Positions 41,042 through 49,134 of a stretch of DNA of 52,096 nt are shown here, one piece after another. The notes under the pieces were generated by a model that saw only the letters and a list, made by a program, of their open reading frames with translations, ran no database searches and was not told the DNA's origin. The translations under genes were made by a program, and so were the position numbers. The stretch lies in assembly GCA_040751775.1 (NCBI GenBank), contig JBFMGD010000017.1:1-52096 (forward strand), read 5' to 3'. How positions within the stretch are numbered: position 1 is the stretch's first letter; each line of letters starts with the position of its first letter. The DNA comes from JBFMGD01 sp040751775 (GTDB taxonomy: Bacteria; Bacillota; Dethiobacteria; DTU022).

Positions 41042-43444
41042 ATGAACGAAGCAGAAACCAGGGCCGAATATATAGACCCTGCACTGAAAGAAGCGGGCTG
41101 GGGTGTGGTTGATGACAGCCGCATCCGGCGCGAATATCCGATCACGCTCGGGCGGCTCGAAGGCCACGGCCGGCGCGGCAAGCCGCTTACGGCCGATTAT
41201 GTGCTCATTTATCGGAACACCAAACTGGCAGTTGTTGAGGCCAAGGCTTATGATGAAGAGCTGACTGAAGGTCTTGGGCAGGCCAAGAACTATGCCGACA
41301 AGCTCGCGATCCGTTACACCTACTCCACCAATGGACAAGGTTTTTACGGGGTCGACATGGAAACCGGCACCGAGGGCGAGCTGGAGTTGGCCGAGTTTCC
41401 AACACCGCAGGGGCTTTGGGACAAGACATTTGACACCCCAAACACTTGGCGCGATCTCTTTGCAGCGATACCTTTTGAAGATAAGGGCGGCTACTTCCAG
41501 GGGCGTTACTACCAGGACATAGCCATTGAACGGGTCATGGAGGCCATTGCCAATCAGCGCAATCGCATCCTGCTGACCCTTGCTACCGGCACGGGTAAAA
41601 CCTTTATTGCTTTCCAGATTGCTTGGAAGCTATTTCACAGCAGGTGGAATCTTAGAGATTGGAAAAGTGCAACTAAGCCTACCCGACGGCCACGTATACT
41701 TTTTCTGGCTGACCGCAACATTTTGGCGAACCAGGCCTTTAACGATTTTTCAGCCTTCCCTGAAGATGCAATGGTTCGCATATCGCCCCATGATATCCGT
41801 AAAAAGGGTAGGGTACCCAAAAACGGCAGCATCTTCTTTACAATATTCCAGACCTTTATGAGCGGCCCGCCTGTGAACGGGGAGCCTTCACCTTACTTCG
41901 GTGAGTATCCACCCGATTTCTTCGACTTCGTAGTTGTTGACGAATGCCACCGGGGTGGTGCCAATGATGAAAGCAACTGGCGCGGTATTCTGGAATATTT
42001 TTCACCTGCCGTACAGCTAGGATTGACCGCAACACCCAAGCGCACAGAGAACGTCGATACCTATTCCTATTTTGGCGAGCCGGTTTTTAAATATTCACTC
42101 AAGGAAGGCATTAACGACGGTTTCCTGACGCCTTTCCGGGTAAGACAAATATCAACTACTATTGATGAGTATGTCTATACGTCCGACGACACAATAATTG
42201 AAGGTGAGGTTGAAGTCGGCAGGCGTTACACCGAAACCGACTTTAACAAGATTATCGAGATCAGGGAGCGCGAAAAACACCGGGTAAAACTTTTCATGGA
42301 GCTAATTGACCAGCGTGAAAAGACCCTGTTATTCTGCGCCACTCAGGATCACGCACTGGCGGTGCGGGACCTTATCAACCAGGTCAAAGATAGCAGCGAT
42401 CCAAATTACTGTCAGCGCGTAACAGCTAATGACGGAGCTCTTGGCGAGCAGCACCTGCGTGACTTTCAAGACAACGAAAAGACCATACCCACAATCCTGA
42501 CAACATCGCAAAAGCTTTCCACCGGGGTCGATGCTCGCAACATCCGAAATATTGTGTTAATGCGGCCGATCAATTCAATGATTGAGTTTAAGCAGATCAT
42601 TGGACGCGGAACAAGACTTTACGATGGCAAGGACTATTTTACGATCTACGACTTTGTAAAGGCCCATCACCACTTCAATGATCCCGAATGGGATGGCGAA
42701 CCAATGGGACCGGATGCCTGCTCAAAATGTGGTTGCAACCCCTGCGAATGCGAAAGGTCAACGGGACCTTGCTCGGTTTGTGGACAGCGCCCTTGTATTT
42801 GTGAGAAAGACCCTTGCCCCAGATGCGGCCAGCGCCCCTGTATCTGTATAAAGAAAGCAAAGGTTAAGCTCGCTGATGGTAAGGAACGCACCATCCAGCA
42901 CATGACCGCCACAAGCTTTTGGCACCCCGACGGCACCCCTATGTCTGCTCAAGAGTTCATGAAAGCTTTGTTTGGTGAACTGCCGGAATTCTTCCGTAAC
43001 GAAGACGAACTGCGCGAAATATGGAACATGCCCGACACACGCAGAAAGCTCCTGGAAGGCTTGGCAGAAAAGGGTTTCGGGAGCGAACAGCTATCTGAAA
43101 TGCAAAAGATTATTGATGCTGAAAACAGTGACCTTTTCGATGTTTTGTTAAATGTGGCTTACGCCGTAGAACCGCTGACCCGAGAAGACCGGGCCGTCAA
43201 TGCCAGGGCGAATATCTGCGCAAATTATAACGATAAGCAGCAGGCTTTCCTGGATTTTGTCTTGCTGCAATATGTCAGCGTTGGCGTTGATGAACTTGAT
43301 CAGGGAAAGCTTACTCCGCTGCTTCGCCTTAAGTATCATGATTCGGTTGCTGATGCCGTTGCTGACCTTGGACCGCCTGATGAGATCGCCAGGGTGTTCA
43401 ACGGATTCCAGAAATTCCTATATCAGCAACAGGGTGCTGCTTGA
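41042..43444 (+). CDS. hsdR: type I restriction endonuclease subunit R (EcoEI-like)
   Basis: In this 800-aa protein an N-terminal nuclease domain (about 20-130; KLAVVEAKAYDEEL holds the PD-(D/E)XK-type lysine) is followed by an SF2 helicase with Walker A LATGTGKT (about 180-187) and motif II DECHR (about 300). Helicase motif VI is in QIIGRGTRL. A C-terminal EcoEI-type domain completes it. Between the helicase and the C-terminal domain (about residues 558-605) lies a cysteine-rich insert with repeated CGQRPCIC units, which is unusual. hsdS ends ten bases upstream. Confidence 0.94.
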   Translation: MNEAETRAEYIDPALKEAGWGVVDDSRIRREYPITLGRLEGHGRRGKPLTADYVLIYRNTKLAVVEAKAYDEELTEGLGQAKNYADKLAIRYTYSTNGQGFYGVDMETGTEGELELAEFPTPQGLWDKTFDTPNTWRDLFAAIPFEDKGGYFQGRYYQDIAIERVMEAIANQRNRILLTLATGTGKTFIAFQIAWKLFHSRWNLRDWKSATKPTRRPRILFLADRNILANQAFNDFSAFPEDAMVRISPHDIRKKGRVPKNGSIFFTIFQTFMSGPPVNGEPSPYFGEYPPDFFDFVVVDECHRGGANDESNWRGILEYFSPAVQLGLTATPKRTENVDTYSYFGEPVFKYSLKEGINDGFLTPFRVRQISTTIDEYVYTSDDTIIEGEVEVGRRYTETDFNKIIEIREREKHRVKLFMELIDQREKTLLFCATQDHALAVRDLINQVKDSSDPNYCQRVTANDGALGEQHLRDFQDNEKTIPTILTTSQKLSTGVDARNIRNIVLMRPINSMIEFKQIIGRGTRLYDGKDYFTIYDFVKAHHHFNDPEWDGEPMGPDACSKCGCNPCECERSTGPCSVCGQRPCICEKDPCPRCGQRPCICIKKAKVKLADGKERTIQHMTATSFWHPDGTPMSAQEFMKALFGELPEFFRNEDELREIWNMPDTRRKLLEGLAEKGFGSEQLSEMQKIIDAENSDLFDVLLNVAYAVEPLTREDRAVNARANICANYNDKQQAFLDFVLLQYVSVGVDELDQGKLTPLLRLKYHDSVADAVADLGPPDEIARVFNGFQKFLYQQQGAA

Positions 43445-43723
43445 GAAGCATAACAAGGCTATTGGCATTATGGACGCAGGCTGTAAACGAACGATTCGGT
43501 TACTGGCGATGGGCTGTGGCAAAACAGCCGGGCGAGATTCGGGATATTCTTCTAAGGCATACTGAAAATAAATAAGGTATCTATTAATTTTTCAAATTAA
43601 TTGACTTGATGCAATGTGTCTATTGTAAATGGCAATTTAATACATGTAAAAAGTCCATCTTTAAACCAAAAAGTATAGGGAGGATATTTATATATCTATA
43701 TAAACTAATTGTGGGGGTTGTTA

Positions 43724-44743
43724 TTGAAATCAACGGGTGGTAAAAAAAGAAAATGGGTGGATGTTGCAAAAAAACGAATCCTTAACATTCTTACACAACG
43801 TCGAGTCTGCTCTCGTACACAACTAGAAACCAAAATATCTGAATCGGGTCCAACGTATATGCGTCCTGAGCCGATATTTATTACACAAGCATTAAAAGAG
43901 CTCTCGCGAGAAGATATAATTGTCAAACTTGAAGATAAAAACCAAAACCTTCCACCTTTTTTTGCTCATTCCACCTTTGATCCAGATAACCAGAAAGATA
44001 AAGATAGACTTGAATTAATCAAAAAACTATACAATAAATACAAAACATTGGCAAGCAAAGTTAATAATTGCGGGAACATTCTGGAAATAGTGGTTTATGA
44101 ATCTGCACGAGAATGCAATTCTTTTGTTATTTCTGGAGCTCCTGGCAACCCACCTCACTTAATAAATGGTCATAACTTCCAAGAGATAGGATGGCCAGAA
44201 TATGTTTTTATGTTTTCTGCAACAACTAAACCAATCAGTTCTATTGTAGAATGCAAAAACATTCGCAAATGGTTATATCCAGAGTCGCACGAAATATGGG
44301 AACTATTAAATAAAGCATGTAAAGCTGAAATGGTACCAATTCTTATCACTCGTAAAATTGCTCATCCTGTTAGATTTTTATTCAAATCTATTGGCGCTAT
44401 CGGCTTTGAAATGCATAGACAATACTTTTCACCTCACCTTAAAGAAGAAATGGAGGATATAGTACATAAAGATAAATTGGGTTTTCATAATATTTACTTT
44501 TCTTTAGAAAAAGAGGACAGACTTATTAATTTCTTCGATAACACTGTTAGAAAACAAATAGATATTCTCCAGGCCACTTTTTTATCTGTTAAAGACACAC
44601 TTGTAGACTATGCCGAAGAACTTTCAAATGTTAAACTTCCTTCTTATAAACGAATACAAATTTATCGCGAGGTTTTTAAAGAATTTGTTAGGCCTGAATG
44701 GAAAGAAGAATATAAAGATCAAATTCCTGATGAATACTTATAG
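43724..44743 (+). CDS. putative PD-(D/E)XK nuclease-like protein, AT-rich
   Basis: This protein of about 339 aa starts at TTG 43724, six bases after GGGGG. The N-terminal part (about 1-75) looks like a winged helix (KKRILNILTQRRVCSRTQL). The middle contains ISSIVECKNIRKWLYP with acidic residues before it, as in the ExK part of Mrr-like or resolvase-like nuclease folds. It continues with IWELLNKACKAEMVPILITR. The gene is much richer in A+T than its neighbours, a sign of separate acquisition. It lies after hsdR and converges on the integrase. An accessory restriction or defence role is inferred. Confidence 0.55.
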   Translation: MKSTGGKKRKWVDVAKKRILNILTQRRVCSRTQLETKISESGPTYMRPEPIFITQALKELSREDIIVKLEDKNQNLPPFFAHSTFDPDNQKDKDRLELIKKLYNKYKTLASKVNNCGNILEIVVYESARECNSFVISGAPGNPPHLINGHNFQEIGWPEYVFMFSATTKPISSIVECKNIRKWLYPESHEIWELLNKACKAEMVPILITRKIAHPVRFLFKSIGAIGFEMHRQYFSPHLKEEMEDIVHKDKLGFHNIYFSLEKEDRLINFFDNTVRKQIDILQATFLSVKDTLVDYAEELSNVKLPSYKRIQIYREVFKEFVRPEWKEEYKDQIPDEYL

Positions 44744-44869
44744 TTGTAGTTATCTCAGTAGCATATTTCATGTTGAGCAACTCTACAAGCAGCTGCAATA
44801 ATCCTGTTTGCCAAAAAAGATTACTTTTAATTTGTTACCACAGTGTTTCCTTGATAAGAAATACTTGAA

Positions 44870-44900
44870 ATAAAAAGCCGGGGAGCTGCAACTCCCCAGC
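44870..44900 (-). terminator. terminator of the integrase gene
   Basis: GGGGAG (44880-44885) pairs with CTCCCC (44892-44897), with outer GC pairs. On the minus strand it runs into CTTTTTATTTC. It lies 20 bases after the integrase stop. Confidence 0.8.
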
Positions 44901-44919
44901 TTTGCCTCTACATCGTGTT

Positions 44920-46080
44920 TTACTTTTCGGAGCAGCGGCCCAGGATGCCTTCAATTTTCTGGGCTGCTGCGTCTTTCATTTTCCCGGTAACGTGAGAATA
45001 AATATCGCCCGTTATGCTGATGGAAGTATGGCCCAGCATTTCTTGGACTGTCTTAATATTGATCCCGCCTTCAAGCGCCATTGTCGCGAATGAGTGTCTC
45101 AGGTCATGGAAGCGCACCCTCGGTAACCCAGCGCTTTTAAGCGCCCGCTCAAAGTGTCTTGTAAATGCCCTGGGGCAGGTAGGATCTCCGACCTCATTCG
45201 CAAAAACCAAACCCTGATCCTGGTAGGCCGCGCCCAGCCCCAGCCGTTCCTGTGCTTGAATGGCACTATGCTTCTTGAGCACCTTGACCGCGCTGTCGGG
45301 CAGCTTGATTTTTCTTCGGCTCCTTGGTGTTTTCGGCTCCTGTAGGATCAGACCATCCTTTACTCTTGATAGGCTCTTGTTTACCGATAACGTCCCTTCT
45401 TTAAGGTCCAGGTCTTTCCACCGCAGCCCCAACAGTTCCCCGCGCCGCAGGCCTGTTGATAGCTCCAGGTAGTAAGCGGCAAAGAATCGGCTTTCTCTTA
45501 CTTCATCAAGAAGAGTGCTGACCTGTTCAACGTCCAGCGTTTTCATTTCCTGTTGTTCCAGCATCGGCAGGCTAACCGATTCGGCAGGGTTAATGAAAAT
45601 CATCCCTTCTTTTTTAGCCTGCTCCAGGCTTCCCCTGATAACGCAGTGCATATGCCTGATGCTTTTGGGGGAGAGGCCGCCACCCAGCCGCTTCTCATTG
45701 TAAAATTTTTGGATATGTTCTGTTTTGATCTGCGTTACCCTTAGATGTCCCAGGTTAGGGGAAATGTGAGCGCTTACCTGCAGCCGATAACCTTCGTAAG
45801 TTGTCTGCCGCAGGGCAGGCTTTTTATACTCTTCCAGCCAGAGATTCAACCACGCTGCAAAAGAGGTATTGTCCTTATCCCGGTAAGTATTAGTATCAAC
45901 CTGGGTCTGTGCTTTTTTCAGTTTGTCGGCAACCTCTTTCCTGTTTTTACCGTAAAAATAAGACCTCTTGGGCTTGCCTTTCTCGCTTAGCCCGGTAATC
46001 AGGCTGGCAACCCATCTCCCATCTTTCTTTTGGGAAATGCTCCCTTCACCGGATGCTCTCCTTCCTGGCTTATTAGCCAT
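44920..46080 (-). CDS. int: site-specific tyrosine integrase
   Basis: This 386-aa protein has an N-terminal AP2-like arm-binding domain (about 8-55, GEGSISQKKDGRWVASL), a SAM-like core-binding domain (about 65-165) and a catalytic domain. The catalytic residues are the arginine in TGLRRGELLGL, HDLRHSFAT, the histidine in LGHTSISIT and the tyrosine in DIYSHV. It resembles Tn916-type integrases. It should recombine the att core inside tRNA-Leu. Unusually it lies 7.7 kb from attL, with cargo in between. The excisionase-like gene is 48 bases upstream. Confidence 0.95.
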   Translation of the reverse strand: MANKPGRRASGEGSISQKKDGRWVASLITGLSEKGKPKRSYFYGKNRKEVADKLKKAQTQVDTNTYRDKDNTSFAAWLNLWLEEYKKPALRQTTYEGYRLQVSAHISPNLGHLRVTQIKTEHIQKFYNEKRLGGGLSPKSIRHMHCVIRGSLEQAKKEGMIFINPAESVSLPMLEQQEMKTLDVEQVSTLLDEVRESRFFAAYYLELSTGLRRGELLGLRWKDLDLKEGTLSVNKSLSRVKDGLILQEPKTPRSRRKIKLPDSAVKVLKKHSAIQAQERLGLGAAYQDQGLVFANEVGDPTCPRAFTRHFERALKSAGLPRVRFHDLRHSFATMALEGGINIKTVQEMLGHTSISITGDIYSHVTGKMKDAAAQKIEGILGRCSEK

Positions 46081-46128
46081 TGCATGATCCTCCCTTTTGA
46101 TTTATAATAAATTTTTCTCTTCCTCTGC

Positions 46129-46497
46129 TTATATATGCGGAGCAACTTCAGAGGGCATTCCATCATCACCTGCAATTTGCCATAATTTCCTGTCGTATTT
46201 TTCCTTACATTCTTTGTTACATACCCAGTCTCCAGGGCGTTTCACTATAAGAACTTCGCCACACTGTAAGCAGTGTGTTTCTTGCCAATTGACATCTGGA
46301 TCTTTTCTTTTCGCACGCTCAAGTAAAACCCTTACTCTTTGATCCTCCAGGTATCTGTCAAGATCACTCTCCTTTACCCGCCATGTACTTCCGACTTTAA
46401 CTCCGATAAGCTCCCCACTTCTAAGCCATTCTCGTACAGTCGTTTCTGTAATACCAAACATCTCTGCAACTTTCGCCGTGGTCAAAAACTTACTCAT
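46129..46497 (-). CDS. excisionase-like HTH protein with C-terminal zinc motif
   Basis: A protein of about 122 aa starts at ATG 46497 after AAAAGGAGT. The N-terminal MerR/excisionase helix-turn-helix is FLTTAKVAEMFGITETTVRE, then GVKVGSTWRVKESDLDRYL. A C-terminal CLQC...CNKEC pair suggests a small zinc knuckle, more than a usual Xis has. Position next to int suggests control of excision or of the int promoter. Confidence 0.8.
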   Translation of the reverse strand: MSKFLTTAKVAEMFGITETTVREWLRSGELIGVKVGSTWRVKESDLDRYLEDQRVRVLLERAKRKDPDVNWQETHCLQCGEVLIVKRPGDWVCNKECKEKYDRKLWQIAGDDGMPSEVAPHI

Positions 46498-46780
46498 AAT
46501 CAACACTCCTTTTACCATGATTTACTACATTATAAAACGATAGATGATAAAAGTCAATAATTTATATATGTTTGTAATAAAACATGATAAATCGTAACCA
46601 GGTGCCTTTGTCCTTTGTTATGATACCTAGAGGTAATGCTTCCAACCCTTATAAATAAGCACTCCTGGGAGCTGTACCAATTAACTACCAATTAGATTGT
46701 TCCTAAAAGTCCTTGTTAAACACCTGTTAAACAGAATCAAGCCAACCGTTCAGAGTCGCTTCCAGGTCGGACTGAACAGC

Positions 46781-46802
46781 ACCTTCTACCACCGGAGAAG
46801 GT
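46781..46802 (-). terminator. weak hairpin after the RHH-like gene
   Basis: ACCTTCT and AGAAGGT pair over seven bases around an eight-base loop, just after the stop of the minus-strand gene 46806-47135. The following bases on that strand are only moderately T-rich. The gap 46498-46780 contains no supported gene; it should hold the xis-int promoter. Confidence 0.4.
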
Positions 46803-46805
46803 TGC

Positions 46806-47135
46806 TCAAGCTGGATGGTCGCAGCCTGATCGATGGTTCGGGGACAGGGCAGACCGTTGAAGTGGGGAAGAGGCCTGCCCGTTTAACTGTCGCCTTAATG
46901 CCTCGCGAACATGATAGCTGCGGTCCCGTTCCTGCAAAACCTCTAACCATGCTATAAGGTCATCATCCCGACCAGGCTTTAAGCGAAAAGCTACGAAGCT
47001 CAATCGTCCTTGTTCTTTCTGCTGTATATGGCTTGGATTATTCCAGGATGAGTAACAGTCAGGGCATAATGTAAAGACAGCCCCTTCGTCAATTGTACCT
47101 TCTGTTAGCCTTGAACATTCCGGGCAGCTGTGCAT
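46806..47135 (-). CDS. zinc-finger plus ribbon-helix-helix-like small protein
   Basis: A protein of about 109 aa starts at ATG 47135, which shares one base with the upstream stop (TAATG); ATG 47156 is an alternative. CPEC and CPDC (about residues 4-31) form a zinc ribbon. The part FRLKPGRDDDLIAWLEVLQE, then SYHVREALRRQL, resembles ribbon-helix-helix DNA-binding proteins of plasmids and mobile elements. A role as element regulator is inferred. Confidence 0.6.
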   Translation of the reverse strand: MHSCPECSRLTEGTIDEGAVFTLCPDCYSSWNNPSHIQQKEQGRLSFVAFRLKPGRDDDLIAWLEVLQERDRSYHVREALRRQLNGQASSPLQRSALSPNHRSGCDHPA

Positions 47136-47869
47136 TATTCTACGCTTACAGGCCATTCTTCAGGTACCGTAATCTTGTTTTCAAGACGCTGTAACAAGCT
47201 TCGTGAAGCAGAATAGCCGCTCAATGAATTGTGGATCGCTTCCAGCCGCTCCTTTAGTTTTAACTCTCCCGGAGTAACGACTGCAGCAGCCGCCGTGTCA
47301 TAATAGCCCTGCAGTTCAGTGAACAACCGTGTCCTTCCGGTGTCAGCGATAACCGGCTCACCTGCACCCTTCCAAGGGTCCCAGGGACCAGCAGCCAGCC
47401 TTGGAGCCAGCGGGTCAAGCAACCTCACTAGGTTAGCATAGGACAACAGGAAGCCCGCCGGGTCCTTTCGGGCAGCCTCTTCGGCAACAACCAGAAGCAT
47501 CTTGCCGTCAGTCGCTGCAGCAGCCTTGGAAACGATTAAATTGGCTACCCGCTGCTCCTGGGCAACCTCTTCCTCTGACGGCTTCCGCCTGGGGTCCGTT
47601 GCCTCCAGCCGCATCAGTTCTTCCGTCAAGTCTCTCTCGTGCTCTTTGATTTTACGGTGCAGATCCTCGTATTGCGCCAGGGTCTTGTTTGACAGCTGCA
47701 CAAGGGCCTTGCGCTTACCTTCGCCCGATAGGTCCGGGTTGTTTCGAATCTTTAACCATTCAGCCTGGTACTTTTCCCATATTACAAACACCTGTTCATC
47801 TAAATAGTTCACTTTAGAAACCTCCCGCAAATTGTTTTTAATCGCTATACCTTTATCAGCGTTATTCAC
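47135..47869 (-). CDS. coiled-coil protein of unknown function
   Basis: This 244-aa protein is mostly helical and charged, with heptad-like stretches at about 40-105 (LVQLSNKTLAQYEDLHRKIK, HERDLTEELMRLE). No family is recognised. It overlaps the downstream gene by one base and the upstream gene by eight, so it lies within a tightly packed operon of the element. Confidence 0.6.
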   Translation of the reverse strand: MNNADKGIAIKNNLREVSKVNYLDEQVFVIWEKYQAEWLKIRNNPDLSGEGKRKALVQLSNKTLAQYEDLHRKIKEHERDLTEELMRLEATDPRRKPSEEEVAQEQRVANLIVSKAAAATDGKMLLVVAEEAARKDPAGFLLSYANLVRLLDPLAPRLAAGPWDPWKGAGEPVIADTGRTRLFTELQGYYDTAAAAVVTPGELKLKERLEAIHNSLSGYSASRSLLQRLENKITVPEEWPVSVE

Positions 47870-48119
47870 TAAGAAAAGCTTCCCATTTCCGGTGTAGTTT
47901 TTCTCGGATTATCACCTGCTTTGCTTTTGTCCCTGGCTGATATTTCAAACGCCACAATTGCTTTATTAACTGCCCAACTTCTGGGTCTCTGGAAACACCG
48001 ATCTCCGGACCACCAACAAATCGGTTTAACAGGTCAGCCTTGATAGTTTCTATAGTCAATGCCTCAACCTGCTCTACAGTTCCCAGTTGTTCTTCCAGGA
48101 GCCTTAATCTTTTTTCCAT
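47862..48119 (-). CDS. small protein of unknown function (85 aa)
   Basis: An 85-aa protein with an N-terminal coiled coil (MEKRLRLLEEQLGTVEQVEA) and a basic C-terminus. It overlaps both neighbours by a few bases (16 with the upstream gene, 8 with the downstream one). No function can be assigned. Confidence 0.55.
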   Translation of the reverse strand: MEKRLRLLEEQLGTVEQVEALTIETIKADLLNRFVGGPEIGVSRDPEVGQLIKQLWRLKYQPGTKAKQVIIREKLHRKWEAFLSE

Positions 48120-48517
48120 GCCGCTATGCCTCCCTTTTTGGCTTGTTCCTCCAAGCGCTTCTCAAGGGCCTGCAGTCGTGCCTCCAGGTCTTCCAGTTCG
48201 ACAGCCTTAATGGCCAACTCTAGGATTGCCCTGGCTGCGCTCACCCTGGCCGAAGCCGGTGTATCCTGGTCGTTTATAGTCAGCCGTAAAGCCCGGACCG
48301 CCTCACCGCTCACCCTTTGAAGTTGCGCCACCGCCTGCCCGACCGCTTCTCGCCGGGCCTGTCGGTAGATTTCCTGGAAAGAAGGGTCCTGCAGCCACCG
48401 CCAGAGGGTCCGTTCGCCTAAACCGGCAACCCTCGCCGCTTCCTGAACCGTAGGCTGCACCAGTAATGCGGTTATCGCCTGCTCTCTTTTTCGGGTCATT
48501 TTCCCTGTGCCTGCCAC
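48104..48517 (-). CDS. HTH protein, terminase-small-subunit-like
   Basis: This 137-aa protein has an N-terminal helix-turn-helix (about 15-55: VQEAARVAGLGERTLWRWLQ), a helical middle (SARVSAARAILELAIKAVE) and a C-terminal coiled coil (LEARLQALEKRLEEQ). This layout matches phage small terminase subunits and insertion-element HTH proteins. No large terminase is present. In satellites of the PICI type a terS-like gene is expected and could redirect helper packaging; that is inference. An in-frame ATG at 48499 is an alternative start. Confidence 0.55.
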   Translation of the reverse strand: MAGTGKMTRKREQAITALLVQPTVQEAARVAGLGERTLWRWLQDPSFQEIYRQARREAVGQAVAQLQRVSGEAVRALRLTINDQDTPASARVSAARAILELAIKAVELEDLEARLQALEKRLEEQAKKGGIAAWKKD

Positions 48518-48646
48518 TAAAAGCCATCACCTGCCTTTCAAAGTATAAAACCTTGCCATGCGTTATTGAATAAATCATTAGGCATGCCAACTCGCAATAT
48601 GTTTCAGCCCTCGCTGATTCATCCTGGAAAGCCGTGGAGATGCTGA

Positions 48647-48970
48647 TCACCGCCCATTGTTGTTCCCTATCAGTCCCCTGACAACCGCTTCGCTTATAGA
48701 CTGGAGATAACCGCTCGGGAAACGTGCCTGCTGCGCATATGCCGCAACCCTTCCCGGGTCTCGCCCTTGCAGAAAAACAGCATTGAGCAGTTCCAGAAGT
48801 GCTATCATCAGCCCCGTTTTAACACCTTCCTCGAACGCTGCCTCAAGAGGGTCAACTGGTGATCGTTTTTGTTTAGCACGTGCCTCCTGGAAGGAAAGCA
48901 CGTTGTCTCTGTTGCCTTTATTGCTCTTTTCCGCTGGTTTTAATAGAATCATCTTATCCAAATTAAGCAC
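48647..48970 (-). CDS. small protein of unknown function (107 aa)
   Basis: A 107-aa protein (or about 101 aa from the internal ATG at 48952) with a helical centre (GVKTGLMIALLELLNAVFLQ). No family is recognised. The region 48518-48646 between it and the TerS-like gene is open in one frame, starting with a GTG that overlaps this stop, but that frame then runs 215 bases into the next gene and is not accepted as it stands. Confidence 0.5.
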   Translation of the reverse strand: MLNLDKMILLKPAEKSNKGNRDNVLSFQEARAKQKRSPVDPLEAAFEEGVKTGLMIALLELLNAVFLQGRDPGRVAAYAQQARFPSGYLQSISEAVVRGLIGNNNGR

Positions 48971-49042
48971 CCTTTCGCCCAGTGCAGTCGCTGTGGGCTA
49001 TTTTCTTGACATCGTTTATCTCCAATCAGTTAAAAACCCCGC

Positions 49043-49134
49043 GAACACTTGAACACTTCAAAACGTGTTTTCCATAAAGTTCTCTTGTATTTGCCTCGCG
49101 TAGAGGTTTATGGAAATAACCTCTTGAAGTGTTC
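49043..49134. other. nested inverted repeats with tandem GAACACTT: candidate replication origin
   Basis: GAACACTT occurs twice in tandem (49043-49058). GAACACTTCAA (49051-49061) is inverted at 49124-49134, and inside it TTCCATAAA (49070-49078) is inverted at 49107-49115. The structure lies directly after the helicase gene. Iteron-like repeats with dyads next to a primase-helicase pair are what an origin of this replicon type would show. It could alternatively be a regulatory hairpin. Confidence 0.45.

Noticed and set aside
43470..43565. Short open frame after hsdR beginning MDAGCKRTIRLL
   Set aside because: Thirty codons without ribosome site or known relatives; probably chance.
48303..48650. 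Open frame of 115 codons starting with GTG that overlaps the upstream stop (GTGA)
   Set aside because: The first 45 codons are in an otherwise empty gap and the coupling looks good, but the frame then runs 215 bases through the HTH gene with Arg/Gly-rich shadow sequence and no family match. A frameshifted small gene is possible but not supportable.
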